Positions 1-5,944 of a DNA stretch of 7,260 nucleotides are shown in pieces (the stretch's first letter is position 1; every line of letters begins with the position of its first letter). Under the pieces are notes generated by a model, which was given only the letters and a program-made list of their open reading frames with translations, was not told the DNA's origin and searched no databases. Both the position numbers and the translations under genes were made by a program. This DNA comes from Candidatus Bathyarchaeota archaeon B63 (GTDB lineage Archaea; Thermoproteota; Bathyarchaeia; Bathyarchaeales; DTEX01): the NCBI GenBank assembly GCA_001593845.1, contig LUCF01000041.1, positions 1 through 7,260 on the forward strand. The letters are read 5' to 3'.

Positions 1-113
1 GAGAATTCTGTAATAGGCTGCTCGATCTCCTCATAAGCGAGTCGAAGCGCATACAAGAAGTCATAATAGCGGAGTCCCGGAGTAAAACATCGGGAGGGGA
101 GGGTGAAGATTGA
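1..113 (+). CDS. aroQ: Probable chorismate mutase (AroQ type), C-terminal fragment
   Basis: Partial gene entering from the left edge; only the last 36 codons are visible (frame beginning at base 3, stop TGA at 111-113). The visible part has an amphipathic helix, FCNRLLDLLISESKRIQ, followed by a short polar Ser/Gly/Glu tail. AroQ chorismate mutases end in a helix of this kind, with a hydrophobic face then an (E/S)xxxxQ segment and a charged tail. The enzyme turns chorismate into prephenate, the substrate of the next gene. Its stop overlaps the tyrA start in the sequence TTGA, which suggests translational coupling and supports the assignment by pathway. The catalytic Arg and Lys residues lie outside the window, so the call rests on the tail pattern and context. 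It could also be another short helical protein. Confidence 0.5.
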   Translation, partial: EFCNRLLDLLISESKRIQEVIIAESRSKTSGGEGED

Positions 114-1000
114 GGGTTGCGATCATAGGCGGGGCGGGCAGGATGGGTAGATTATTCGCGAGGTACTTCCATCAACGCGGAGACGAAGTAATCATCTCGG
201 ATATCGATGAGGAGAAGGCCAGAATCTTCGCGGATAATCTCGGGATACGGATGGCCAGAAATAACATGGAAGCCGCCGAGTCCGCAGAACTAATAATGGT
301 CTGCACGCCGATCGAGACGGCATCCACGGTCATAAATGATCTGCTTGGAGGCATCAGAGGCTCAGCTGTCCTCACGGAGATCTCTTCGGTTAAGTCCCCG
401 GTCATGCCCGTGATGAGGAAGGCCGTCGAGAAGGGGCTCAATGTCCTCTCGGTTCATCCCCTCTTCGGCCCCGGGGTTAAGGATGTATCCGGCGAGAGGA
501 TCGCCGTTGTGCCTGTGGAGGACGAAGCATCCGAGATTGGCCTTGCGAGGCGTATATTCCCCGACATGAGGATACTCTCCGTCGATTTTGAACGGCACGA
601 TTACGTCATGGCCTTGACCCTCTCGCTTACCCACTTTATGAATATGGCCTTCGCCTCCGTCCTCGCGGATGAGGACCTCAGAGAGCTGAAGAGCCTAGGA
701 GGTACAACCTTCAGGATGCAGATGATGCTGATCGAGGGGATGATGACTGAGGACCCTGGGCTCTTCACCTCTATCCAGATGTGTAACCCATACACGATCC
801 GGCAACTGCAGAGGTTCCTAACGGAGGCCATTGAGCTTATAGGCCACATTCAGAGGGAGGAGAGAGGCAAGCTCGGAGAGTTCTACGATAAAGTCTTCTC
901 AGCCTTATCCAAGCATGGGGACCTCGCCGGCTCTTATGAGGCTATGTATAAGGCCTTAAGGATCATCGAGGAGAGCTGCGGAGACAATCCTAATCCTTAA
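110..1000 (+). CDS. tyrA: Prephenate dehydrogenase (TyrA family)
   Basis: A 296-residue cytoplasmic enzyme of tyrosine synthesis that oxidatively decarboxylates prephenate (or arogenate) with NAD(P)+. Residues 1-31 form the Rossmann start, with GGAGRMG at 7-13 and acidic D31 at the end of strand 2, which usually favours NAD+ over NADP+. The TyrA signature HPLFGPG contains H116, matching the catalytic His of the family. S93 in ISSVKSP, HD at 163-164 and H175 in LTHF are the other expected conserved positions. Residues from about 170 to 285 form the helical dimerisation domain. There is no fused chorismate mutase or ACT domain; the mutase seems to be the overlapping upstream gene. The start is TTG at 110. 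It is the only candidate, because an in-frame TGA lies at 104-106 and the next ATG falls inside the glycine loop. GGTGA at 102-106 can serve as ribosome-binding site. Substrate preference between prephenate and arogenate is not decidable here. Confidence 0.93.
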   Translation: MRVAIIGGAGRMGRLFARYFHQRGDEVIISDIDEEKARIFADNLGIRMARNNMEAAESAELIMVCTPIETASTVINDLLGGIRGSAVLTEISSVKSPVMPVMRKAVEKGLNVLSVHPLFGPGVKDVSGERIAVVPVEDEASEIGLARRIFPDMRILSVDFERHDYVMALTLSLTHFMNMAFASVLADEDLRELKSLGGTTFRMQMMLIEGMMTEDPGLFTSIQMCNPYTIRQLQRFLTEAIELIGHIQREERGKLGEFYDKVFSALSKHGDLAGSYEAMYKALRIIEESCGDNPNP

Positions 1001-1382
1001 GTTTAATTAGGGTATTCGTGTTCAGGACTCCGGGCAGGTTTCTTATGGCATCGATCTTCCGGTTTAGGTCGTCGATCGTGTAGGCCTGGATGAAGGCGGC
1101 GATGTCATAGTCCCCGGAGACCTCGAAGACCCTCGAGGCGATCTTCTTCATCTTCTCCGCCACATCCCCGGTCATCGTCGGCTCAGTCTCTACCAGAACT
1201 ACCCCCTCAAACTCCGTCATCGCCTCGACGGTGAATCTCCTTATCACGCCGGATTCATGAAGCTTCTTGACTCTCCTTCTCACTGCCCCCTCGGTCAACC
1301 CGACCTTCTTCGCTATATCCACATATTTCGTTCTGGCGTTATCCTTCAGAATCTTCAGGATCTCGAGATCCTTATCGTCCAT
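990..1382 (-). CDS. Lrp/AsnC-family transcriptional regulator
   Basis: A 130-residue DNA-binding regulator, complete but shorter than E. coli Lrp (164 residues), like many archaeal members such as LysM. The N-terminal winged helix-turn-helix spans about residues 3-52, with the HTH at roughly 20-41 (VDIAKKVGLTEGAVRRRVKK). The C-terminal RAM/effector domain runs from about 58 to 128 and contains the typical GDYD turn at 90-93 followed by DLNRKIDAIRNLPGV. Members form dimers to octamers and often sense amino acids or related metabolites; the ligand here is unknown. The start ATG at 1382-1380 has no Shine-Dalgarno sequence, and a TATA box sits about 26 bases upstream, so the mRNA is probably leaderless. 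The gene converges on tyrA (11-base overlap of the 3' ends) and is divergent from the cdh operon. Autoregulation is likely and control of cdh or tyrosine genes is possible, but neither is shown. Confidence 0.94.
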   Translation of the reverse strand: MDDKDLEILKILKDNARTKYVDIAKKVGLTEGAVRRRVKKLHESGVIRRFTVEAMTEFEGVVLVETEPTMTGDVAEKMKKIASRVFEVSGDYDIAAFIQAYTIDDLNRKIDAIRNLPGVLNTNTLIKLKD

Positions 1383-1404
1383 ATCATATCATGAGCTGCG
1401 AAGA

Positions 1405-1412
1405 GATATAAA
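1405..1412 (-). promoter_or_regulatory. TATA box of the Lrp-family gene (leaderless promoter)
   Basis: On the minus strand this reads TTTATATC, preceded by the A-rich stretch GCAAAAA, which suits a BRE. The centre lies about 26 bases before the ATG at 1382. Archaeal transcription normally starts about 25-27 bases downstream of the TATA centre, so it would begin at or next to the start codon. The 18 bases before the ATG contain no GGAGG or GGTG, which agrees with a leaderless mRNA. This is read from sequence only. Confidence 0.6.
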
Positions 1413-1415
1413 TTT

Positions 1416-1430
1416 TTGCGAAAATCGTAA
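1416..1430 (-). promoter_or_regulatory. Candidate Lrp-family operator (15-bp palindrome)
   Basis: The minus strand reads TTACGATTTTCGCAA. Its outer 6-base arms are inverted repeats with one mismatch around a TTT centre. As I recall it, the operator consensus of the archaeal Lrp homologue Ptr2 is GGACGATTTTCGTCC, and the inner ten bases ACGATTTTCG are identical. The site abuts the upstream side of the lrp TATA box, centred about 41 bases before the ATG, a natural place for autoregulation (activation or blocking of TBP/TFB). The region is AT-rich, so chance similarity is possible. Confidence 0.4.
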
Positions 1431-1556
1431 AGCAGCCGCTGGCATCCTGAGCCTCATGATCCCGCCGCATCACTCCGGGTTCAGAAGAATTCTCGGAATG
1501 ATCGAGGATGAAAAAGCTATAATTTCAGACTCAACCACTCATCCATCAAATATGTG

Positions 1557-1571
1557 GGATTTCAATCGTCA
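1557..1571. promoter_or_regulatory. Possible weak Lrp half-site upstream of the cdh promoter
   Basis: The minus strand reads TGACGATTGAAATCC. It shares the left half GACGATT and the last three bases with the Ptr2 consensus as I recall it (10 of 15 positions), but its own symmetry is poor. It lies about 39 bases upstream of the centre of the proposed cdhA TATA box, so it would be in position to act on the cdh operon. It is weak on its own and is listed because a better site occurs in the same intergenic region. Confidence 0.15.
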
Positions 1572-1592
1572 CTCCTCTTGAAGGGAACTACA

Positions 1593-1607
1593 AGAAAAGA
1601 TAAATAG
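1593..1607 (+). promoter_or_regulatory. Candidate BRE/TATA box of the cdh operon
   Basis: A purine-rich GAAAAG (1594-1599) precedes ATAAATAG (1600-1607), a fair match to the archaeal BRE plus TATA arrangement. With the usual spacing, transcription would start near 1627-1631. That falls after a possible GTG at 1625 and about 20-25 bases before the TTG at 1652, leaving a short leader that holds GGTG at 1642-1645. The match is good but not perfect, and a second TATA-like stretch exists near 1516-1523. Confidence 0.45.
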
Positions 1608-1651
1608 ACTGTGTCTTTTTTAATGTGATATACGCTGGAACGGTGTGTTTA

Positions 1652-3994
1652 TTGCCTAAGAAAGAGTTCGTCATAAAGATTAAGGATCTAAAGACCGACA
1701 TCGGCATCTTAAAGGATTTTGAACTCTCAATAGGTAAAATCATAGAAGAGTGGGAGGAAGAGGCAGGCCCAACAGAATTCCCCACCATAAAAGACCTAAG
1801 AGAATGGGACTTCAAACTTCTCCAGAGATACAGGCCGTTCTACATGCCCTTCTGCGATGTCTGCTGCCTCTGCACCTTCGGCAAGTGCGACTTGACGGGG
1901 AATAAACGTGGAGCCTGCGGACTGGACATGTCAGCTCAGCAATCAAGAATAGTCCTTCTGGCCTGTTGCATAGGCGCCGCGACGCATATCGCCCACGCTA
2001 GACACCTGCTTGAGCATCTAATAGAGAAGTACGGAAGCGATCACCCAATCGATGTAGGCGGAATAAATGTCGAGGTCGAGGCTCCCATAACACGCCTCGT
2101 CTGCGGGATAAAGCCGAGAAAACTAGGCGACCTAGAGGATGTTCTAGATTACTTAGAAAGACAGGTTACGCAACTACTCTCAGCAACGCATACAGGTCAG
2201 GAGGGAAGCAACTTAGACTTTGAGTCTAAGGTCTTCCACGCTGGCATGATAGATCAGGTGGGAATGGAAGTTGCAGACATCGCGCAGATCGCGGCTTACG
2301 GCTTTCCAAAGGCAGATCCGGATGCGCCTCTCGTGGATATAGGGTTCGGGACGGCTGATCCTACCAAGCCGGTTATCCTCGTCATCGGCCATAATGTTCC
2401 ACCAGCGATCGAGATCATTGATTACTTGACTGAGAATGGCTTGTACGATCAGGTTGAGGTCACAGGTTTGTGCTGCACTGCCCATGAAATAACGAGGTAC
2501 AATCCGAAGGCGAAGATAGTCGGCCCTATCTCTTGGCAGCTGAGGTTCATAAGAAGCGGAGTGCCGGATGTCATCGTCGTCGATGAGCAATGCATCCGGG
2601 CTGATTCGTTGATCGAGGCTCAGAAGGTTAAGGCTCCCCTCATAGCTACCAGCGACAAGAACTGTCTGGGATTAAAGGATAGAACCAATGATCCGGCAGA
2701 TGCGATAGTAAGCGATCTTCTCTCAGGTAAAACCCCCGGAGTTCTGATACTCGACCCTGCTAAGGCGGGTGAAGTCGCTGTAAGAACGGCTATCGGAGTA
2801 GCCCATAAGAGGAAAAAATTTAAGGCCATACCGGAGACAAGCGACATAATCGAGAGCGCTAAGAGATGCAGAAGATGCGATGAGTGTAGAAGGGCATGCC
2901 CGAACGATCTGCCCATACCTGAAGCTCTGGCAGCAACCATAGAGGGCAACCTGGATGAGCTTTCCAGCCTCTACGATGAATGTGTAGGATGCGCCAGATG
3001 TGAGAGCGCCTGCCCGCTTGGTTTCCCGTTACATAGCTTCATCGTTAAGGCCGCAGAGAGGAAGCTTAAGGAGGAGAGGTACAAGGTGAGGGCTGGGAGA
3101 GGAGCCATACAAGACGTTGAGATTAGGAGGGTCGGCGGGCCGATAGTGCTCGGGGAGATCCCCGGGGTCATCGCATTCGTCGGATGTGCGAATTACCCGC
3201 ATGGCGGGAAGGAAATAGCGGAGATGGCGATGGAGTTCGCGAAGAGAAGATACATCGTGCTTACTTCCGGATGCGCAGCCATGTCAGCCGCGATGTACAA
3301 GAATGAGGAGGGGAAAAGCCCATACGAGATCCACCCCGGCATCTTCGACGCCGGAGGCATAGTCAACGTAGGCTCATGCGTTGCCAATTCGCACATAGCC
3401 GGCGCCGTAATCAAGATCGCGAGCATATTCGCCAGGCGTAAGCTAAGGGGGAACTACGAGGAAATAGCCGATTACATACATAACCGAGTAGGCGCGGTCG
3501 GCGTAGCTTGGGGAGCCATGTCCCAGAAGGCAGCTTCGATCGCAAGTGGGTTCTGGCGGTTAGGGGTGCCCGTGATCGTTGGCCCTCATGGATCAAAGTA
3601 TAGACGTATGCTTCTGGGCAGGAAGGATAGGAAGGAGGACTGGTACGTATATGACGCCCGGACCGGCGAAAAGGTATATGTGGGGCCGACGCCGGAGCAT
3701 CTATTCTACGCTGCTGAGACGAAGGAGGAGGCGATGGTTATGATTGCGAAGCTGTGCATGAGGCCGAATGATACGACGAAGGGAAGATCGATCAAGCTGA
3801 CTCATTACATCGACCTTCACAGGCGCCTTTATGGAACGATGCCTGATGATATTCATCTGTTTGTGCGTACGCTGGCTGATGTCCCTATAACGATGAGGGA
3901 TGAGATCGTGAAGATCCTTGAGGAGAAGGGATGGGAACAAAACATCGTACCTGACCCCACGCTTCTTCCAAGGCTCATCAGGAGGAGGGGATGA
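1652..3994 (+). CDS. cdhA: CO dehydrogenase/acetyl-CoA synthase alpha subunit (CdhA, Ni-Fe CODH)
   Basis: Catalytic CODH subunit of the archaeal ACDS complex (CO2 + 2 e- + 2 H+ to CO + H2O, reversible). Counting from TTG 1652 it has 780 residues, normal for the family. Cysteines 68-89 (C68, C71, C72, C74, C79, C89) form the B/D-cluster region. The HxxHxxH run H112, H115, H118 is the CODH proton-channel motif. Expected C-cluster ligands are all present: H247 (GHNVPP), C275 (GLCC), C314 (DEQC), C512, C541 (SGCAA) and C576 (GSC). K626 in MSQKA fits the catalytic lysine. Two CxxCxxCxxxCP motifs at 406-416 and 444-454 bind the extra E and F clusters that separate archaeal CdhA from bacterial CooS. 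I chose TTG 1652 because MPKKEF is a typical family start, GGTG lies 6 bases upstream, and the predicted transcript begins after the alternative GTG at 1625 (789 residues). First gene of the operon; its TGA overlaps an ATG in ATGA. Confidence 0.97.
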   Translation: MPKKEFVIKIKDLKTDIGILKDFELSIGKIIEEWEEEAGPTEFPTIKDLREWDFKLLQRYRPFYMPFCDVCCLCTFGKCDLTGNKRGACGLDMSAQQSRIVLLACCIGAATHIAHARHLLEHLIEKYGSDHPIDVGGINVEVEAPITRLVCGIKPRKLGDLEDVLDYLERQVTQLLSATHTGQEGSNLDFESKVFHAGMIDQVGMEVADIAQIAAYGFPKADPDAPLVDIGFGTADPTKPVILVIGHNVPPAIEIIDYLTENGLYDQVEVTGLCCTAHEITRYNPKAKIVGPISWQLRFIRSGVPDVIVVDEQCIRADSLIEAQKVKAPLIATSDKNCLGLKDRTNDPADAIVSDLLSGKTPGVLILDPAKAGEVAVRTAIGVAHKRKKFKAIPETSDIIESAKRCRRCDECRRACPNDLPIPEALAATIEGNLDELSSLYDECVGCARCESACPLGFPLHSFIVKAAERKLKEERYKVRAGRGAIQDVEIRRVGGPIVLGEIPGVIAFVGCANYPHGGKEIAEMAMEFAKRRYIVLTSGCAAMSAAMYKNEEGKSPYEIHPGIFDAGGIVNVGSCVANSHIAGAVIKIASIFARRKLRGNYEEIADYIHNRVGAVGVAWGAMSQKAASIASGFWRLGVPVIVGPHGSKYRRMLLGRKDRKEDWYVYDARTGEKVYVGPTPEHLFYAAETKEEAMVMIAKLCMRPNDTTKGRSIKLTHYIDLHRRLYGTMPDDIHLFVRTLADVPITMRDEIVKILEEKGWEQNIVPDPTLLPRLIRRRG

Positions 3995-3996
3995 GG

Positions 3997-4542
3997 ATGG
4001 CCAAGTCGACTGAGCCGTGGATGACGGCTGAGATTCCCGGGCCGAAGAAGGCTCTGGTTATAACGAAGCCTAAGGTCGTCTCGGCAATTATACGTCGGGC
4101 TAAAAGGCCATTATTGATTGTTGGACACGAAGCAGTTGAGATCGAGCTCAAGGAGGGGAGGCTCATAGATTATATGATCCGCCTCGCGGAGGCCGCTGAG
4201 ATCCCCGTTGTGGCCACAGCGCATATTCAAGGCGAGTTCCAGAGGCGGGGATTCAAGCCTGCTTCTTGGATGCCGGCTGTCGATATAGCGAATAGACTTG
4301 TGGATTCGGAGTGGATGGGGCTGGGCGATGAGGGGCGGCATGACCTCGCCCTCTTCGTAGGTCTGCCCTACTACATGGGCTGGCTGATACTCTCGGGGCT
4401 GAAGCACTTCTCCCCAGACCTTAAGACGGTCTCCCTGGATATGCATTATCAGCCGCATGCATCATGGTCATTCCCAAACCTATCAATCGAGGAGTATGAG
4501 AAGAATTTAAGGGTCATCCTGGAGGAATTGGAGGGAGATTGA
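3997..4542 (+). CDS. cdhB: ACDS complex epsilon subunit (CdhB)
   Basis: Small subunit that binds CdhA (alpha2-epsilon2) in archaeal ACDS; it has no bacterial counterpart in CooS. Its fold is like the NAD/FAD-binding domain of deoxyhypusine synthase, and its role in electron transfer to or from FAD has been suggested but is not settled. The protein has 181 residues from ATG 3997, close to the usual 170. A helix then strand, IIRRAKRPLLIVG (31-43), is typical of the family, as are the later strand LALFVGLPYY (118-127) and the C-terminal EEYEKNLRVILEEL. No cysteines are visible, so it should bind no Fe-S cluster. The purine-rich GGAGGAGGGG at 3981-3990 directly touches the ATG at 3991 but is well spaced from ATG 3997, so I prefer 3997; use of 3991 would add two residues. 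The next gene begins one base after its stop. Confidence 0.94.
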   Translation: MAKSTEPWMTAEIPGPKKALVITKPKVVSAIIRRAKRPLLIVGHEAVEIELKEGRLIDYMIRLAEAAEIPVVATAHIQGEFQRRGFKPASWMPAVDIANRLVDSEWMGLGDEGRHDLALFVGLPYYMGWLILSGLKHFSPDLKTVSLDMHYQPHASWSFPNLSIEEYEKNLRVILEELEGD

Positions 4543-4543
4543 A

Positions 4544-5944
4544 GTGTCCATGTTCGAGGACATACCCGTGGATGTCGGGATAATCTACGAGGGAGAGAGG
4601 ATCCGGTGGCCGGATGCCTACGTCGAGCTCGGAGGACCGAGGGTGGAGCATAAATTCGAGCTTGTGAAGGTTCGGAGGCCCGAGGAGATCGAGGACGGGA
4701 AGACGATCATCATCGGCCCGGACATAAAGGATCTCGAGAAGAAGTCTTATCCCTTCGGCATATACGTCGAGATTGCGGGTAGAGAGCTGGAGGAGGAGCT
4801 CGAAGGCGTAATCGAACGGCGGATTCACGAGTACTGCAACTACATTGAGGGGATGATGCATCTCAACCAGAGATATGACATCTGGATTAGGATAAGCAAG
4901 CGGTCAGTCGAGAAGGGCCTAGACTCATTCATCTACATAGGCAAGGTCTTACAGAGGCTCTTCAAGAGCGAATTGCCGATAATCGAGAAGATACAGATAA
5001 CATTCATCACGGACCCAGAGAAGGTCAAAGAGAAATTCGAAGAGGCGATGAGGACATATGAGGAACGCGACGCGAGGGCCAGAGGACTCAGAGACGAGGA
5101 AGTAGACGTCTTCTACGGCTGCACCCTATGTCAGTCCTTCGCGCCGACCCACGTATGCGTAATAACACCTCAGAGATACTCAAACTGCGGAGCCATAAGC
5201 TGGTTCGACGGCAGGGCGGCTGCGAGGGTAGATCCGAAAGGCCCAATATTCATGATCGAGAAAGGCAAATGCGTCGACCCCCTCAAGGGTGAGTTTCTCG
5301 GGGTCAACGAGTCTGTAAAGTCAAAATCCGGAGGCGAGATTACCAAGGTATGGCTATACACCGCGTTCGGGTATCCCCACACCTCATGCGGCTGCTTCGA
5401 GGCTGTGGCTTTCTACATCCCAGAGGTTGACGGCATCGGAATAGTTCATCGAGGTTTCCAAGGAACTGCTCCGAATGGGCTTTCCTTCTCTACCCTTGCG
5501 GACTCCACCGCCGGCGGAAGGCAGGTAGACGGCTTTCACGGGATCTCGATAGAGTACATGAGGTCGCCTAAGTTTCTCCAGTCGGATGGCGGGTGGAACA
5601 GGATAGTCTGGCTGCCCGAGTCCTTGAAGGAGCGGGTTAAGGGCTTTGTCCCGGACGATCTTCTGGATAAGATCCCGACGGATAAGCAGGTCACGACGAT
5701 AGAGGAGCTGAAGGCCTTCCTAGAGGAGAAGGGACACCCCGTTGTAAAAAGATGGGAGGCTATGATCGAGGAAAAAGTCGAGGAGAAGGCAGAAGAGAGA
5801 GAGGCAGTGAGGCCCTTGGGGGTTCCATTGGAGGCTATGATCTCTCCTGAGGGGCTCAGATTAGCGCCTGGCGGCTTCAGAATAATCTTGAAGAACGTCA
5901 AGATACACGCGAAGAAACTCAGGATCAAAAAGGTGGAGAAGTGA
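4544..5944 (+). CDS. cdhC: Acetyl-CoA synthase, ACDS beta subunit (CdhC)
   Basis: Makes or cleaves acetyl-CoA from CO, a corrinoid-bound methyl group and CoA at the Ni-Ni-[4Fe-4S] A cluster. It has 466 residues, the short archaeal form without the N-terminal CODH-binding domain of bacterial AcsB. C193, C196, C205, C215, C282 and C284 repeat exactly the spacing of the Moorella AcsB ligands (506, 509, 518, 528, 595, 597). C282-G-C284 supplies the distal-nickel site. F199 corresponds to the gating Phe512. The conserved stretch from FQGTAPNG to the QVDGFHG segment (305-333) follows. An acidic, flexible-looking linker (about 408-422) leads to an archaeal-type C-terminal tail whose last 20 residues are strongly basic. 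GTG 4544 is chosen because GAGGGAG (4531-4537) is 6 bases away; ATG 4550 would be two codons shorter. The stop overlaps the cdhD start as GTGA. Confidence 0.98.
   Translation: MSMFEDIPVDVGIIYEGERIRWPDAYVELGGPRVEHKFELVKVRRPEEIEDGKTIIIGPDIKDLEKKSYPFGIYVEIAGRELEEELEGVIERRIHEYCNYIEGMMHLNQRYDIWIRISKRSVEKGLDSFIYIGKVLQRLFKSELPIIEKIQITFITDPEKVKEKFEEAMRTYEERDARARGLRDEEVDVFYGCTLCQSFAPTHVCVITPQRYSNCGAISWFDGRAAARVDPKGPIFMIEKGKCVDPLKGEFLGVNESVKSKSGGEITKVWLYTAFGYPHTSCGCFEAVAFYIPEVDGIGIVHRGFQGTAPNGLSFSTLADSTAGGRQVDGFHGISIEYMRSPKFLQSDGGWNRIVWLPESLKERVKGFVPDDLLDKIPTDKQVTTIEELKAFLEEKGHPVVKRWEAMIEEKVEEKAEEREAVRPLGVPLEAMISPEGLRLAPGGFRIILKNVKIHAKKLRIKKVEK

Noticed and set aside
1486..1493. AGAATTCT palindrome in the intergenic region
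   Set aside because: It is only 8 bases long and a similar octamer occurs at the window's left edge inside coding sequence, so chance is a sufficient explanation.
1456..1581. A 42-codon plus-strand open frame between lrp and cdhA (ATG 1456 to TGA 1579-1581)
   Set aside because: There is no ribosome-binding site, the predicted product resembles nothing I recognise, and the frame simply continues the antisense of lrp. It overlaps likely promoter elements, so it is treated as non-coding.
1616..1621. Run of six T bases before cdhA as a terminator
   Set aside because: No plus-strand gene ends nearby and it falls between the TATA box and the expected transcript start, so it is more likely a promoter feature.
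1625..1651. Nine-residue N-terminal extension of CdhA from GTG 1625
   Set aside because: It lies at or before the predicted transcript start, has no ribosome-binding site, and family members begin near the MPKKEF segment.
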